Origin: a virus
DNA length: 64,000 bases
IMG/VR virus record: IMGVR_UViG_3300023097_000002
Location: 1 to 64,000 of that record
Reading direction: 5' to 3' (one strand)
Both the position numbers and the translations under genes were made by a program. Shown here piece after piece: positions 57,850 through 64,000 of this stretch. Within the stretch, counting starts at the first letter, position 1. Each line of letters starts with the position of its first letter. A model generated the notes under the pieces. That model searched no databases. It had not been told where the DNA came from and worked only from the letters and a program-made list of their open reading frames with translations.

Positions 57850-59589
57850 CTATGAAGTTGATTCGTCTCGCAGTTCGTGGTCCGCGTAGGACATCGGTTC
57901 CGGCTGCTTCGGTGCGTCAGTTGAACGCGAATTTCCTGCCTTCAGCGGGGATGGGGCACCGGGTCCACCGGTTCCTTCGGTGCCACTTCCTTCTGAATTA
58001 CCGGGGGTTTCTGAGGAATTAGGCTCCTCCGTCTTCGGAGGTTCACCCTGTCCACTTCCGCCCGCAACATAGGGAAGATCCTCGACATCGGGCGCCTCGC
58101 GGTCGAAGTCCTGCCACTTGTCACCCCATGCGTCGACCACCATGGCCCGTGCCTCATCGGCGGAGAACAGTCCGAGCCGGATCGCCATGTCGAGCGCCTG
58201 GAGCCTGCGGTGCACCGGCTCCTCGGAGATCTCCGGCCAGCGCAGGCGGACCTTCAGACCCAGCGTCTTGAAGATCTCCTTGAACATCTCGTCCATGACC
58301 TTCTGCCGGGCCTGCATCACGAGAATCGTGGAAGTGTCCAGCGAGGTGGCAGCCGCGTTGTTCGCGATCGAGGGATCCTCCAGCAGGGCCGGAAGTGGAA
58401 CGTCGAGAGCTGCGGCGATCATGGCGGCGAGCGGGCGACCGGCGTCGAAGTCCACCTTCGTGTTGCCGCCGACGGCCGACAGATCCTGCCCGGCGCCCAG
58501 AACGGCCGAGGCTCCCACGTTCAGCGGCTGGCCGGTGGAAGGGTCGGTGCGCGGGGCCTGCGCCATCGCGGCGGCCGTACGGCGTACGGACCGAGAGCGG
58601 TCCGACGTGACCTTCCAGGCGAACCGTGCGTACGCCTTGGTCAGGGTGGCGCAGTTCTCCAGGTACTCCTTGTACGCCTTCGTCCACCAGACGGCAGGCA
58701 GCACGTCGGGGATTCCCCAGCGCCAGCCGGTGAGCCGGTTGAAGGGAACATGGACGAGCACCTTCGTGTGGTCGACCTTGTCGCCTGCGATCTGCGCGGC
58801 ACCCCGGTTGCGGCCGAGCGCCCGGATGCCAGCGGGTGTCGGGTACCAGACGTCCCGGAAGGAGAACCCGGCCCGGGTGGACCCGCCCGACACGCTGTCC
58901 CGGTCGGCCTTCATCCAGGTGCGCCCGCGCGCCGCCGCCTTCGGTGACGTGATCGGGTTCAGCTCGATGTTCGCCTCGAAGTCCAGCTCCAGATCCCAGT
59001 CGTTCCAGGTGCGCCGGATGTACAGCAGGCGTTCCCGGTTGCCGCGCTGGCTGACGCCTTCCGTGATCTCCTCGAACGGCACACGCAGGACTTCCTTGGT
59101 CCGGCGGTCCACCAGGAAGAAGAGATTCCCGTCGGTGCCGGAGGTCCGCTCCAGTTCGAGCTGGGCGAGTGTCCCGGTCAGCACCTCGTTGATTCCCTCG
59201 GGAAGCTCGGGCTCCAGGTTCACCGTCCTCGGACGGCCGGGTCCCTGGATGAACTCCTTCGGTACCACAGAGACCCCGGACCCCCACACGTAACCGGTGC
59301 GCACCCTCAGCCCCCGGCCGACGAGCGGATTCACGGTCGCCACGGCCCGGCACAGCTCGCTCGCGTGATGCAGGGCGTCGAGTGTGAAGGAGTTCGCGCT
59401 GTCGGAGAGGCCCATCAGCGGGCGCCACCCGATGTCCTCGATGGCGAGCTGGGCCCGGCCGAATTCACCGGCTTCCCGCATCTCGTCAGAGACCAGACCC
59501 ATCAGCTCCTCGTTGCGCGCTTCGAGGTTGCTCACGAAGGTCGTGATTTCCGTGTGAGACATCTCTTCGAGGGGCTTGGGCATCTGCAT
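57850..59589 (-). CDS. Portal protein
   Basis: 579 residues. VNPLVGRGLRVRTGYVWGSGV near 89-109 is the classic start of actinophage portal proteins, followed by ELERTSGTDGNLFFLVD near 147 and VPFNRLTGWRWGIPDVLPAVWW near 278. The C-terminal 70 residues are Pro/Glu/Gly-rich and disordered. It forms the ring for DNA entry and is the first large gene after terminase. Confidence 0.92.
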   Translation of the reverse strand: MQMPKPLEEMSHTEITTFVSNLEARNEELMGLVSDEMREAGEFGRAQLAIEDIGWRPLMGLSDSANSFTLDALHHASELCRAVATVNPLVGRGLRVRTGYVWGSGVSVVPKEFIQGPGRPRTVNLEPELPEGINEVLTGTLAQLELERTSGTDGNLFFLVDRRTKEVLRVPFEEITEGVSQRGNRERLLYIRRTWNDWDLELDFEANIELNPITSPKAAARGRTWMKADRDSVSGGSTRAGFSFRDVWYPTPAGIRALGRNRGAAQIAGDKVDHTKVLVHVPFNRLTGWRWGIPDVLPAVWWTKAYKEYLENCATLTKAYARFAWKVTSDRSRSVRRTAAAMAQAPRTDPSTGQPLNVGASAVLGAGQDLSAVGGNTKVDFDAGRPLAAMIAAALDVPLPALLEDPSIANNAAATSLDTSTILVMQARQKVMDEMFKEIFKTLGLKVRLRWPEISEEPVHRRLQALDMAIRLGLFSADEARAMVVDAWGDKWQDFDREAPDVEDLPYVAGGSGQGEPPKTEEPNSSETPGNSEGSGTEGTGGPGAPSPLKAGNSRSTDAPKQPEPMSYADHELRDESTS

Positions 59590-59598
59590 GCGATCACC

Positions 59599-59847
59599 TT
59601 AACTGCTCGATTGACCTGGCGACCTGCGTCTGGCGGAGGGGTTTCCCGGGGATTGGCGAACCTTTTCCACGAGGGAGATTGCATTGTCGCAGGAGTCCGC
59701 CAGCTTCTTCAGTGCGCTCGTTCTGATCGGTGAATCAGGGGCGGTCATAAGGAGGTTCGCCAGTTCGGCATACTTTCGGCCGACCGGTCCGGCGTGCTGA
59801 GATCTGGTGAGGATCCTCCGGCGAGCCGCTTCGGCGTGGTCGTACAT
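59599..59847 (-). CDS. Small helical protein between terminase and portal
   Basis: 82 residues from ATG 59847, overlapping the previous stop. AEAARRRILTRSQHAGPVGRKY and a LADSCDNAISLVEKVR helix give a basic helical protein with SPGNPSARRR tail. No family recognised. It might bind DNA or the portal. Confidence 0.6.
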   Translation of the reverse strand: MYDHAEAARRRILTRSQHAGPVGRKYAELANLLMTAPDSPIRTSALKKLADSCDNAISLVEKVRQSPGNPSARRRSPGQSSS

Positions 59848-60266
59848 CACACGGATCCGTTGCCGGGTACCGGATCCTCCGGTGCGATCCGCATGAAGAA
59901 CGGCAGCACGTAGAAGTGCCCGGGGTAGGAGACCTGCATGATCTGGCGGTTGTAGAGATCGATGAACTGCTGCTGCTGGGCTCCGGACAGATGCTGGTAG
60001 TAGAACTTCGCCTGAATCTGCGCGGAGCCGTCGGACTCCGAGCGCGGCGGGTGCAGGTACGCCTTGTAGTTCTTGTCGGTCGGTCCGACCGACCATCCCT
60101 CGGCGACCAGCTTCAGGAACTTGCCCGGGTGCAGTGATCCGCAGAACGAGCAGTACGGCACCGCCTCTCCGGCGCGGCGCGGCTCCTCGCGCCACTCGTC
60201 CTGGCCCTCTGATCTGTCCCAGGGACCCATCTCCCGCATCCGGCGCGGGCAGGTCTGGATGTCCAC
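59847..60266 (-). CDS. Small zinc-finger-like protein downstream of terminase
   Basis: 139 residues; GTG 60266 follows AGGAGG. YCSFCGSLHPGKFLKLVAEGW near 37-57 is a half zinc knuckle, followed by KNYKAYLHPP and FYYQHLSGAQQQQFIDLYN. This pattern is common next to the terminase of actinophages, but the role is not known. Confidence 0.68.
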   Translation of the reverse strand: MDIQTCPRRMREMGPWDRSEGQDEWREEPRRAGEAVPYCSFCGSLHPGKFLKLVAEGWSVGPTDKNYKAYLHPPRSESDGSAQIQAKFYYQHLSGAQQQQFIDLYNRQIMQVSYPGHFYVLPFFMRIAPEDPVPGNGSV

Positions 60267-60329
60267 TTGTCCTCCTTGAGTTCCATGCACATGGTGCTCC
60301 TGGAACTACAGCTCACTTTGAGGATTCCG

Positions 60330-62699
60330 TCAGTAGGGTGAGATCATTTCCTCCTCCCAGTAGTCGTTGTCCTCGATGAGGGAGCTGGCCATCGTCTCGG
60401 CCGTCTCGGTCAGAACATCACCCTGGCGAAGACCCTCGGCCACCGGGGCGACCGCGTACGCGATGGCGTCGGCGTAGTCGGGGGACTTGCCGTACTCCTT
60501 GCGCATCTCCTCCTTGGAGGCGATGAGCAGGCGGCCGTTCTTGATCGAGTAGAAGACCATCTTCAGGTCGTCGGCGATCAGCTCGTCAGGGTCGATGAAC
60601 TTCGCCGAGCCGTTGCGCATCTTCTGGCGAAGCTGCTCGAACCAGTAGGCACGGGCGTTGTAGAAGCCGTAGACCGAACCACCGACATCCGCCGGAGGGG
60701 CCGCCGATCCGTGCATCTCGTAGACGGTGAACCACGGATCCGGCAGCAGCGTCGCACGGGCGTTCAGGGTGTCGACGACACCGGCACCGAGACCAACGGC
60801 GTCGACCCGGATCTCCACCCAGGGCGCCTTGCGCTCCTCCTTCAGGCGTTCGGCGATCTGGAGTACCTTGTGGGCCGAGGACACCGTGTCGGTCCCTGAC
60901 CAGGATTCCTCGATCTGCGCGGTCACGCCGGAGTACGAAGCGACCACCGTCTTGTCAGCACCGAAGCGCGCGACGTCGACACCCAGGCGCAGCACCGAGT
61001 ACAGCGAAGGCTTCGGAGTCTCGTCGATCGCGTCGGCCACCAGCGACGGGGCGAACAGCGACGACATGCTCTGCTCGGGGAATTTGGCCAGCACCTTCGC
61101 GATGTAGCGCGGGTCCTTCTCGCCCCAGTCGTCGAGGCGTTCCTGCACCCAGTCACGTGAGACGAGGACTTCGTTCAGGAGCTTGGGCACCGGCTCGCCC
61201 GTGAAGTTCGGAGTGCTCGACGCGGGGATCGAGATCCGATTCCACAGGTGCGCGGTCTTCGACTCCATGAAGTTCTTGCCGAAGTCCGTGTTCCGGTCGT
61301 CGGGGTTCCCGATGGCCAGGATGCGGCAGCCGACGTTCGTGGTGATGGCCTCGACGCCGGTCCAGATCTCCTCGGGAATGCCGCACGCCTCATCCAGGAG
61401 GGCCAGTACGTACCGGCGGTGAATACCGTGGAAGGAGTGGCGGTCGCCCTTGGCGGGCTTTCGGCCGAAGCCGACGATCTGCCCGTCGCCCAGCTTCCAC
61501 TCATCCGCCTGCGTCACGCGGCCCGGCATCGGATACTCGCCACGCAAGGCGTTCGAGTGGTGCTTGCGGATCTCCTCCCAGAGGATCTTGTTGACCTGCG
61601 CGTAGGTCGGTGCGGTCGAGACGACGATCGCCTGGCCCGGGGGCTTCGTCGAGACCCACCAGCAGGCCAGCACCGAAGCGATCATCGAGTTGTGGGTGGG
61701 AATCCCGCGCTCGCCGCAGAGGTACAGGTGGTCGGGCGAGTCGACCTGGATGCACTGCACGTCCCGCTCACCCACCGGCTTCACGGAGGTGATGCGCCAG
61801 CCGTCATCACCCCAGGACCCTTGCGTCAGCAGCAGATGCGACAGGGCGATGGCCCGCTGGTTGGCATCCGGAAGAAGGGTCGGAGCGTGAGATCCCATCA
61901 GGGCCAGGTGCCGCATCGTGATGCCGTACTGCCGCTCGCGCCGGTAGATCGTCTGAACGCCCGCCTCGCGCATCCGGTCCCTGACCGAGAAGATCTCCTC
62001 CGGCTCACCCTGGCGCGTCTTCCAGAGCAGCGCGGTGCGCCCGTGGGGATCGAGTCCGCCGCGCTCGGCCAGCAGTGCCTGCATCGCTTCGTCGGCCGTC
62101 CACGCGAGTCCGCGCGGAATGATCTCCGGTGCCCGCCCGGGAACGACGACCGTGCCGGGCCGCAGCTTGGCGATCTGCTTGGTGGTCAGGGTCTTCGCCT
62201 TGTGCATCCACAACCCGGTCTCCACCGGTACGCCCGCCCGGTCGGACTTGAGCTGGATGTCGGCCAGGCCCTGAAGGTCGAGCACTGGCCACAGGTGATC
62301 GGCCGAGGCGATGATCTCCTCGCAGGCGCCGCCCCTCTCCAGACGGACGACGTAACTCTCGGCCTTGTGCTCGCCCGTGACGGCCACCACCTCGACCGGC
62401 GAGCCATCGGAGCCCAGCACCTTCATGCCCTCGGTGATCTCACCCATCCTCACCGGGCCCGACGGGGTGTGAACCAGTTCGTCCAGCCCGAGCGCCTTGC
62501 CGGTGCCGTGACAGGAGGCGACGACCGTGCGCTTGTTCCGGATGAGAGAGGAGCAGATTTCCTGCTGCTTGCTCCACAGGTGGACGCCGAGAACGTCCCT
62601 GGCCCACCCCACCGGATCGTTGACCCATCCGGCCTGCCGCGCCTGATTGCGGAAGTATGCCTCCGCCTCGGCGGCGATCCGCTCTTCGTGTGAGGACAT
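60330..62699 (-). CDS. terL: Terminase large subunit interrupted by an intein
   Basis: 789 residues before splicing, about 520 after removal of a 269-residue intein. ATG 62699 follows GAAAGGAACGGC. The ATPase half has SCHGTGK then S after the intein (Walker A), and LALLDEACG (Walker B). The nuclease half has GVDVARFGADKT, DAVGLGAG and SPDYADAIAYA, giving the RNase H-type Asp residues. It cuts and pumps DNA into the head. The intein splits the Walker A motif between Lys and Ser, so activity depends on splicing. Confidence 0.94.
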   Translation of the reverse strand: MSSHEERIAAEAEAYFRNQARQAGWVNDPVGWARDVLGVHLWSKQQEICSSLIRNKRTVVASCHGTGKALGLDELVHTPSGPVRMGEITEGMKVLGSDGSPVEVVAVTGEHKAESYVVRLERGGACEEIIASADHLWPVLDLQGLADIQLKSDRAGVPVETGLWMHKAKTLTTKQIAKLRPGTVVVPGRAPEIIPRGLAWTADEAMQALLAERGGLDPHGRTALLWKTRQGEPEEIFSVRDRMREAGVQTIYRRERQYGITMRHLALMGSHAPTLLPDANQRAIALSHLLLTQGSWGDDGWRITSVKPVGERDVQCIQVDSPDHLYLCGERGIPTHNSMIASVLACWWVSTKPPGQAIVVSTAPTYAQVNKILWEEIRKHHSNALRGEYPMPGRVTQADEWKLGDGQIVGFGRKPAKGDRHSFHGIHRRYVLALLDEACGIPEEIWTGVEAITTNVGCRILAIGNPDDRNTDFGKNFMESKTAHLWNRISIPASSTPNFTGEPVPKLLNEVLVSRDWVQERLDDWGEKDPRYIAKVLAKFPEQSMSSLFAPSLVADAIDETPKPSLYSVLRLGVDVARFGADKTVVASYSGVTAQIEESWSGTDTVSSAHKVLQIAERLKEERKAPWVEIRVDAVGLGAGVVDTLNARATLLPDPWFTVYEMHGSAAPPADVGGSVYGFYNARAYWFEQLRQKMRNGSAKFIDPDELIADDLKMVFYSIKNGRLLIASKEEMRKEYGKSPDYADAIAYAVAPVAEGLRQGDVLTETAETMASSLIEDNDYWEEEMISPY
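61689..62495 (-). other. Class 3-type intein within terminase
   Basis: 269 residues inserted after the Walker A Lys. The first residue is Ala (ALGLDELVHT), not Cys or Ser. Block B has ADHLWPV (Trp), block F VQCIQVDSPDHLYL (Cys) and block G IPTHN then Ser, giving the Trp-Cys-Thr triplet that defines class 3 inteins. No LAGLIDADG motifs are seen, though about 130 residues between the blocks may be a degenerate endonuclease. Confidence 0.85.
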
Positions 62700-62823
62700 G
62701 CCGTTCCTTTCTGCTGCGACGCGTACAGCATTCCTCACCGGGGAACATTTTCGGTAACCTTGTGATGCCCCACCCGCGCAGCACTGGGCAGCGCGGACTC
62801 CACTTCCTGGGGCTGAGACTCAC

Positions 62824-62851
62824 GGGGACCCGGCCAACTGGCCGGGTCCCC
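62824..62851. terminator. GC-rich hairpin between divergent genes
   Basis: GGGGACCCGGCCA and TGGCCGGGTCCCC form a 13-bp stem. It lies between the terminase start and the 62872 gene. The gap 62700-62871 shows no further gene; possible - strand promoter elements are weak. Confidence 0.5.
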
Positions 62852-62871
62852 TTCCTCATGGGGAGGCAAGG

Positions 62872-63039
62872 ATGGCTTCTGAACTGGGACGTGTGGCCTA
62901 TGAGGCATACGGAGAAAGCGTCGGCTGGACCACGTTCTCGGGCACTCGGATGCCCACATGGGAAGAGCAGAATGAACGGCTGAAGCAGGCATGGAACTCG
63001 GCCGCCGCAGCCGTGGAAGCGCGAGTGCGCGAAGAGTAG
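62872..63039 (+). CDS. Small actinophage protein
   Basis: 55 residues, ATG after GGGGAGGCAAGG. AYEAYGESVGWTTFSGTRMPTW matches a widespread small actinophage pattern (AY-x5-GW-x-x-FSG-x-x-x-P-x-W), followed by a helix rich in Ala. Role unknown. It lies just upstream and divergent from terminase. Confidence 0.68.
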   Translation: MASELGRVAYEAYGESVGWTTFSGTRMPTWEEQNERLKQAWNSAAAAVEARVREE

Positions 63040-63117
63040 CGAGTTCCCTGAACTTCCCGCCCCCAATCGGACTTTCCTTTTGCGGCACTCTGTGTCATCC
63101 TCAAAAACATGAGGAAT

Positions 63118-63480
63118 ATGTACCCGAAACCATGTGGCGTCTGCCAGGGACGGGTGCCAGCCGGAGAGGGCAACGTCCAGGGGTCGCACGCATCCGGCTG
63201 GACCGTCACGCATGACGTCTGCCCGCGCGAATCGGTCCGTCACGGCCACGCCCAGGCGTACGCGCGCCGGGTGATGGGCGTGCTGCGCCGCAAGGAGTCC
63301 ACCGCCAACGACATCTCCGAGGCCCTGGCCGGTCTCGCCGCCCTCATGCGCACGGGATGGACCAGCCGTGAGGGGTGCGAGAAGGTCATCCTCCGGGCCC
63401 CGGCGTTCAGTGATCTGGATCGCCTGGAAGTCGAGGAGATCCTGAACCGGTCCCTCTCCGAGGAAGGAACGCGCTGCTAG
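63118..63480 (+). CDS. Small protein with N-terminal Cys/His cluster
   Basis: 120 residues from ATG 63118 (ATG 63109 is an alternative) after GAGGA. PKPCGVCQGRVPAGEG, then VTHDVCPRE give a probable zinc knuckle. The rest is helical (ISEALAGLAALMR, LDRLEVEEILNRSL). Overlaps the convergent - strand gene by four bases at its stop. Confidence 0.6.
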   Translation: MYPKPCGVCQGRVPAGEGNVQGSHASGWTVTHDVCPRESVRHGHAQAYARRVMGVLRRKESTANDISEALAGLAALMRTGWTSREGCEKVILRAPAFSDLDRLEVEEILNRSLSEEGTRC

Positions 63481-63668
63481 TCACGCAGCCCAAGAGCATC
63501 GAGAAGTTCAGAGAGGGCGGCCTTCTGGTCGCCCTCTTCTGCTTCTCCGCGCAGTGCGTACGACGCCATGTTCAGCATCGCTCGACGACGGCAGGGCTGG
63601 CACTGCCCGCAGGGTACGGCACCGCAGGTTCGGGGAATGGTGATCGTGCTGACCGGGGCGATATCCAT
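63477..63668 (-). CDS. Small Cys-rich protein
   Basis: 63 residues, ATG after AAAGAGAGAAACC. CGAVPCGQCQPCRRR near 15-29 is a four-Cys zinc cluster, followed by a helical C-terminus. It is divergent from the secreted-protein gene across the GGCCTAGGTC site. Function unknown. Confidence 0.6.
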   Translation of the reverse strand: MDIAPVSTITIPRTCGAVPCGQCQPCRRRAMLNMASYALRGEAEEGDQKAALSELLDALGLRD

Positions 63669-63689
63669 GGTTTCTCTCTTTCGTGGAAC

Positions 63690-63719
63690 TTGAATTTGGC
63701 CTAGGTCATGTGGTCTGAT
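63690..63719 (+). promoter_or_regulatory. Promoter of the secreted-protein gene with GGCCTAGGTC in the spacer
   Basis: TTGAAT (63690-63695), 18 bases, TCTGAT (63714-63719); GGCCTAGGTC at 63698-63707 inside the spacer, as at 571 and 6731. Confidence 0.55.
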
Positions 63720-63760
63720 GGATACAGCACGTCCCCACTTCGGAGAGGAACCCCGAACAC

Positions 63761-64000
63761 ATGAACAAGACGAGCATCGCGGCCGGTGCCGCCGCCATCG
63801 CGCTGACCGGATCCCTCGCCCTCGCGGGCACCGCCTCTGCCGACTCCTGCAAGCCCGGCCAGGTGCAGACCGCCTACGGCTGCGGCGACGTGACCGGCGA
63901 GATCAAGGGCGAGCAGGGCAAGTCCACCGGCATCACCTCCTTCGTCACCCCGGCCGTCGGCGTGGACTTCCGCGACGAGAACGGCAACAAGACGGGCTCC
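63761..64000 (+). CDS. Secreted protein, 3' end outside window
   Basis: 80 residues visible, ATG after GGAGAGGAAC. A Sec signal peptide (KTSIAAGAAAIALTGSLALA) ends at about TASA-D28. Two Cys at 30 and 41 may form a disulphide, followed by GEIKGEQGKSTGITSF and a beta-like region. Codon use is typical. It belongs to the GGCCTAGG-linked promoters, so it is probably co-regulated with the envelope module. Confidence 0.75.
   Translation, partial: MNKTSIAAGAAAIALTGSLALAGTASADSCKPGQVQTAYGCGDVTGEIKGEQGKSTGITSFVTPAVGVDFRDENGNKTGS

Noticed and set aside
1-64000. CRISPR arrays, tRNA or rRNA genes, insertion sequences, integrase
   Set aside because: Looked for across the window by eye; no spaced identical repeats, cloverleaf-like segments, transposase motifs or tyrosine/serine recombinase motifs were found.

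Overview
The window looks like part of a temperate actinobacterial phage or phage-plasmid, most likely from Streptomyces or a close relative. By eye it is very GC-rich, uses many GTG starts, and has densely packed genes joined by ATGA or GTGA stop/start overlaps. It encodes a near-complete siphovirus virion, a self-contained replication and recombination set, and a large block of envelope genes of the kind found on Streptomyces conjugative plasmids. No integrase, tRNA, rRNA, CRISPR array, ParA/ParB pair, TraB/FtsK-type DNA pump, small terminase or canonical holin-endolysin cassette was recognised. The genes at both edges run off the window, so such genes may lie outside it.

Layout. (1) 1-9912, mostly + strand: an envelope module. 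It holds a membrane/coiled-coil protein, a membrane-anchored Ig-like protein, multi-pass membrane proteins, a lytic transglycosylase next to an NlpC/P60 hydrolase, and a YdjM-like membrane protein, with one divergent GntR/UTRA repressor at 3881-4615. (2) 10013-11800: small proteins, including a repeat protein with two NTGPAT motifs and an AlpA-like DNA-binding protein. (3) 11878-28681, + strand: an Xre-type repressor, UvrD-like helicase, DEDDh exoribonuclease-like protein, RecB-like nuclease with a RecT-like annealing protein, primase-helicase, family A DNA polymerase and a RuvC-like resolvase, with many small unknowns. (4) 28614-45243, - strand, read right to left: head-tail connectors, two glycosyltransferases, tail tube, tail assembly chaperones with a probable frameshift, a tape measure with EF-hand-like repeats, distal tail and tail-tip genes. 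(5) 45244-46079: about 830 non-coding bases. (6) 46080-53639, + strand: 21 mostly tiny unknown genes that split the virion operon in two. (7) 53695-62699, - strand: an Ig/PKD protein, major capsid, decoration protein, protease-scaffold, portal, two small genes and a large terminase carrying an intein. (8) 62872-64000: small genes and a truncated secreted protein.

How the parts fit. The - strand genes build the particle in the usual order, terminase to tail tip. The + strand genes at 11878-28681 replicate and recombine the DNA. The envelope module seems to be controlled as one unit: the palindrome GGCCTAGGYC sits inside or beside probable promoters at 578, 4639, 6740, 20042 and 63698. One of these is just upstream of the GntR/UTRA gene, so that protein is the natural candidate for an autoregulated repressor of a regulon spanning the envelope genes, the RecT-like gene and the secreted protein at the right edge. 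This is inferred from motif position only.
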